From Rosistilla ulvae (GTDB lineage Bacteria > Planctomycetota > Planctomycetia > Pirellulales > Pirellulaceae): a stretch of 64,000 bases of DNA. Position 1 is the stretch's first letter; every line of letters starts with the position of its first letter. Shown piece after piece: positions 60,660 through 64,000 of this stretch. A program made the position numbers and the translations under genes. The DNA is taken from positions 7,379,798 to 7,443,797 of the forward strand of contig NZ_CP036261.1 of the NCBI RefSeq assembly GCF_007741475.1, given 5' to 3'. A model generated the notes under the pieces. That model was not told where the DNA came from and searched no databases. It saw only the letters and a program-made list of their open reading frames with translations.

Positions 60660-61936
60660 AGGTGCCGCGTGGGATGACGTTTGGGCTGGCCGTGATCGCA
60701 CTCTGGGCGATGCCCTTTGCCGCCGGGGCGCCGGCGGCGGATGGCGATCCCGTTTCGATCGACGTGCCGGACAAAGAGGCTTGGATGGGACAGCGGCTGC
60801 CGATTTTTGTGAAGCTGCGCGGCAACGGTCCGTTTGTTGGAGCCGCTAGTTTTTCGATCCCCGAGATTCCCCGAGCCCTGTTGGTCAAGGTCGGCAGCCC
60901 GGTCGTCTCGTCGGAGGAAAAGGGGGACACGTCGTGGTTCATGCAAACGCACGAGTTCGCGTTGTTCTCGCAGGCAGCCGGAAAAGTCACGGTTCCCGCG
61001 TTTGAAGTCCGCTTCACCCACCGCGACGGATTCACCGGTCCTCAACAAGAACATGTGGAACAGGTGCCGGCGACCGATCTGCAGATCAAGCGGCCACCGG
61101 GATTGCCGGAGTCGGTCTTTCTGGTGACGACTGGGAAGCTAGCGATCAGCGAAACGTGGACTCCCGAACCGGGATCGGCGAAGCAGGGAGATGTCTTCCG
61201 GCGCACGATCGCTCAGACCGCCCAACAGACATCAGGCATGGCGCTCGCTCCGCCACCCACCACGGCTCCCGAAGGAATCAGCGTTTACGTCGGCAAACCG
61301 ACCGTCGACGACAAGACTCAGCGAGGGGAGTTCAGCGGGACGCGCAGTGACACGATCACCTACATGCTCAAAGTAGCGGGGACGCTCACCATCCCAGGAA
61401 TCAAATACATCTGGTGGAATCCGAAATCAGAAGAGTTTGGGACCAAGACGCTTCCCCCGGTGACATTCGAAGTGGCTGCCGCACCCAAGCCAGCTCCCCC
61501 GCCTCCTCCGCCACCAAGTCGGATGCGAATCGTGTTGATTGCGTTTCTGTGCATCGCGCTGTTGGGACTCGTGGTCTGGCAGTTCGACCGGATTCAATCT
61601 TGGACGATGACCGTGTGGCAGCGGTTGAATCCCGCCGATCGTGTCGCCGCGCGACATCTGATCCGAGCCTGTCATCGCAACGATGCCACGGCTGCCGAAG
61701 CGGCATGGGCCGACTGGCAAAATACTCAGCCTGCAAGTTACCAACCCTCCGCTGAACTGTTCGCCGCCGCGGCGGAACTGCATCGCATGCGCTACGGTCA
61801 GCGCGGCGAAGGGTCGGCTGCGTGGCAGGGGCAAGCGCTGGCTCAAGCGTTCCGCAAAGCGATCGATTCCCAGTCGGCTCGACGCTGCGATCGTCAACGC
61901 TCCCTTCCGGCGTTAAATCCTCGCGCCGTCGAATGA
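60656..61936 (+). CDS. batD: BatD-like protein
   Basis: The protein has 426 residues. The signal peptide is GLAVIALWAMPFAAGAPA. Repeated beta-sandwich domains start with the BatD pattern DKEAWMGQRLPIFVKLRGNG and TGKLAISETWTPEPGSAKQG. A Pro-rich hinge (PKPAPPPPPPPS) precedes a membrane helix (IVLIAFLCIALLGLVVWQF), and a helical cytoplasmic tail of about 110 residues ends the protein. It closes the Bat operon, converging with the NRPS gene 41 bases later. Confidence 0.85.
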   Translation: MKVPRGMTFGLAVIALWAMPFAAGAPAADGDPVSIDVPDKEAWMGQRLPIFVKLRGNGPFVGAASFSIPEIPRALLVKVGSPVVSSEEKGDTSWFMQTHEFALFSQAAGKVTVPAFEVRFTHRDGFTGPQQEHVEQVPATDLQIKRPPGLPESVFLVTTGKLAISETWTPEPGSAKQGDVFRRTIAQTAQQTSGMALAPPPTTAPEGISVYVGKPTVDDKTQRGEFSGTRSDTITYMLKVAGTLTIPGIKYIWWNPKSEEFGTKTLPPVTFEVAAAPKPAPPPPPPPSRMRIVLIAFLCIALLGLVVWQFDRIQSWTMTVWQRLNPADRVAARHLIRACHRNDATAAEAAWADWQNTQPASYQPSAELFAAAAELHRMRYGQRGEGSAAWQGQALAQAFRKAIDSQSARRCDRQRSLPALNPRAVE

Positions 61937-61977
61937 AGGCGCGGCAACTTCGCACGCTGCTGGGAAACGCGTCGGTA

Positions 61978-64000
61978 TCAAACGTCGTCGCGCGACATGG
62001 TGCGGCGGAGATGTTCGACTAGGCCGGCCAGTTTGGCTTCGGAAAGCATGTTGGCGTGCGCTCCTTCGACTTCGATTACGTCCAAGTCATCGGTGTCGAA
62101 GACGTTGCCCCATCCCATGTTGGGATCGGTGGCGTCCTGGCCAGGCCAATCGGCGCGGAACTTGGCACGGTAGAGTGTCGCAGGCCCTTGGGCGGCCGTA
62201 GGGCGATACTCATCCAACGCCGTCATATTCATGGCGGCAACTTTTGCGTAGTTTCCTTTGGCGTTGATGATCCGTTCCAACCGCTGTTCCATCGTGATCC
62301 AACCGAAACGATGCTGGATCGCGGCGACTAAACCGGTCACGCGTTCGGCAAGGTATTTCCAACGCTGACACCCGTCGCACTGCCGCGCAAAACGCAGATG
62401 GAATGCGAATCGTTGATACAACGGCGCCAGTTTGGGCAGTCCGGTATAGGCATCGAGGATCGCAAGGGTCACCTGTTCGCCGGCACGACGCAATTGTTGA
62501 GAGATCTCATACGCGACGACTCCGCCAAACGAAAATCCGGCCAGATGATACGGTCCGTTTGGCATCACGCGACGGATCTCTTGAACGTGTCGGCTGGCGA
62601 TCTCTTCGATACTTGTGCAGGGGGAACTATTGCCATCGAGGCCGTAGGGTTGCAGCCCATAAACGGGACGATCGTGTCCGATGGCGGCCGCCAGATCGCG
62701 GAAGTTGAGTAGATGGCCGTCGATTCCGGGCAGACAGAAGAGCGGAGCCGCCGTCGACGCGGATTGCTGCGGATCGATCCGCATGACTTCGTTCCAGCAG
62801 CCCTCGACCCGATCATCGTCCTGACGATACAGTTCCGCCAGCTTTGTGACGGTGGGACATTCCACGAGTTTCGTGATCGACAACGCCTGACCAAATTCGC
62901 TTTCCATCCGTGCGAACAGAAGAGCCGCCGCGAGAGAGTCTCCACCGCAATCGAAGAAGTTGCTGTGGGCATCGATTTGATCGGTGTCCAATACCGATCG
63001 CCAGATCTCCAACAGGCGTGCGATCAGTGGATCGTTGGGGCTCGAAGCTTCCGTCGCTTGCCTTTCCGAAGCATCAACCGATGGCGAGACCTTGGGCAAA
63101 CGTTTGCGGTCGATCTTTCCACTGGCGGTTTTGGGAAAATCATCGACGATGCAGAACGCATTGGGCAGCATGTACGCTGGCAACCGCGACTGTAAAAATT
63201 GCTTGAGGTCATCGACGCGGATCTCTTCCGAATCGGACAACACATACGCGATCAAATGACCGCCCAGGCTGCTGGGGTCGAAACAAACAACGGCTTGTTT
63301 CACGTCGGCGTGCTGGTTGAGCACCGTCTCGATCTCGCTCAGTTCAACGCGGTGGCCGCGCAGTTTGATCTGATCATCATTGCGGCGGACGAATTCAAGT
63401 TCGCCATCCCAGTTGAGTCGACAGATGTCTCCGGTTCGATACATCCGATCGCACGCGGGTGTCGCCAACGGACCGCTCACAAAACGTTTCTGTGTCAGCG
63501 AGGGATTTTGGTAGTAGCCGCGTGCGACACAGGCGCCGCCGAGATACAGTTCGCCTTCGATTCCCTGAGGTAGCGGTTGCATGTGTTCGTCGAGAACCAC
63601 GGCAACGCAACGATCGATCGGTTTGCCGATCGGCGGAATCGCAGGCCACGTGCTCGGATCCGCCGCCAAACGATAACCGGTCGCAACGTGGGTTTCGGTC
63701 GGCCCGTAGTGATTCCAAAGTCGACAGCCGGGTTGTTGTTGAAAGAACTTGCGAACCGCCGGCGTGATTTGCAACTGTTCGCCCGCCGTGATCACCTCGC
63801 GAAGCGACGCCTCTCGCGCCGAATCCCCCGCGATCTCACAAAGCGTTCGCAGCCCAACAAATGGAACAAAGATTCGACCAATCTTCGCGTCGACGATGAA
63901 CTTCCACAATCGGTGCAGGTCTTGTTGCCGATCTTCGCTTACCAGCTCCAACTGACCGCCGCTGCACAGCGTGGCAAAGATCTCCTGGAAGGAGACATCA
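61978..64000 (-). CDS. Nonribosomal peptide synthetase, C-terminal A-PCP-TE part (5' end off the right edge)
   Basis: The minus-strand frame is open to the window edge. Adenylation motifs are read in order: SFQEIFATLCSGG (A4 region), NHYGPTETH (A5), GELYLGGACVARGYY (A6), RMYRTGDICRL (A7), RRNDDQIKLRGHRVELSEIE (A8), LPAYMLPNAF (A9) and KTASGKIDRKRL (A10). The carrier domain has FFDCGGDSLAAALL with the phosphopantetheine Ser. A type I thioesterase follows (LPGIDGHLLNFRDLA, GFSFGGVVAYEIS with nucleophile Ser, GAHANML with the His). It is the last module of an assembly line and releases the product by hydrolysis or cyclisation. Confidence 0.92.
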   Translation of the reverse strand, partial: DVSFQEIFATLCSGGQLELVSEDRQQDLHRLWKFIVDAKIGRIFVPFVGLRTLCEIAGDSAREASLREVITAGEQLQITPAVRKFFQQQPGCRLWNHYGPTETHVATGYRLAADPSTWPAIPPIGKPIDRCVAVVLDEHMQPLPQGIEGELYLGGACVARGYYQNPSLTQKRFVSGPLATPACDRMYRTGDICRLNWDGELEFVRRNDDQIKLRGHRVELSEIETVLNQHADVKQAVVCFDPSSLGGHLIAYVLSDSEEIRVDDLKQFLQSRLPAYMLPNAFCIVDDFPKTASGKIDRKRLPKVSPSVDASERQATEASSPNDPLIARLLEIWRSVLDTDQIDAHSNFFDCGGDSLAAALLFARMESEFGQALSITKLVECPTVTKLAELYRQDDDRVEGCWNEVMRIDPQQSASTAAPLFCLPGIDGHLLNFRDLAAAIGHDRPVYGLQPYGLDGNSSPCTSIEEIASRHVQEIRRVMPNGPYHLAGFSFGGVVAYEISQQLRRAGEQVTLAILDAYTGLPKLAPLYQRFAFHLRFARQCDGCQRWKYLAERVTGLVAAIQHRFGWITMEQRLERIINAKGNYAKVAAMNMTALDEYRPTAAQGPATLYRAKFRADWPGQDATDPNMGWGNVFDTDDLDVIEVEGAHANMLSEAKLAGLVEHLRRTMSRDDV

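Overview
The window looks like a chromosomal segment of a planctomycete, probably from the Pirellulaceae (Rhodopirellula/Rosistilla-like). The evidence is the moderately GC-rich coding sequence, a secreted sulfatase, three Hanks-type Ser/Thr kinases with large sensor regions (one with DWG in place of DFG), caspase-like and CHAT proteases, and long gene-poor intergenic stretches filled with short dispersed palindromic repeats. No species can be named from the sequence alone.

Left part (1-10.2 kb, mostly accessory): the end of an RND efflux adaptor that runs off the left edge, a tRNA-Arg(ACG) with a terminator, a small outer-membrane beta-barrel protein, a group II intron whose reverse transcriptase is frameshifted, a ParE-type toxin-antitoxin pair, and a compact four-gene operon: ParA-like ATPase, a 47-residue ORF, a GNAT-PIN-GNAT-like-PUA-like fusion, and an ASCH protein. 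The start and stop codons of this operon interlock. It resembles no pathway I can name.

Middle part (10.2-31.2 kb): a sulfatase, a two-domain SGNH/alpha-beta hydrolase and an M14 carboxypeptidase, separated by 0.5-1.8 kb blocks of shared intergenic repeats. These are followed by an MFS transporter, a HAD phosphatase divergent from a GntR/LacI-hybrid regulator, a Ser/Thr kinase, an AI-2E-type permease, an APH-like/P-loop kinase fusion, a MITE-like element, a Cu/Zn superoxide dismutase lipoprotein, a zinc alcohol dehydrogenase and an NmrA-type quinone reductase.

Signalling and protease cluster (31.5-54.1 kb, all on the minus strand): a Ser/Thr kinase with a DUF4384-like sensor, a trypsin-like S1C protease, then a tightly coupled operon (in transcription order: 63-residue secreted peptide, CHAT-TPR protease, caspase-FHA, zinc-ribbon-FHA, Ser/Thr kinase, two-TM protein, TPR protein). 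Upstream lie a second caspase with a DUF4384-like domain and a second CHAT protease. Kinases, phosphothreonine readers (FHA) and two classes of caspase-fold protease in one co-directional block suggest a phosphorylation-controlled proteolytic system at the cell envelope. This is the strongest candidate for an undescribed system.

Right part (54.5-64 kb): a CPPED1-like metallophosphoesterase, a complete Bat-type operon (MoxR ATPase, DUF58, DUF4381, two VWA proteins, TPR, BatD), and on the minus strand the end of a nonribosomal peptide synthetase (A-PCP-TE) cut by the right edge.
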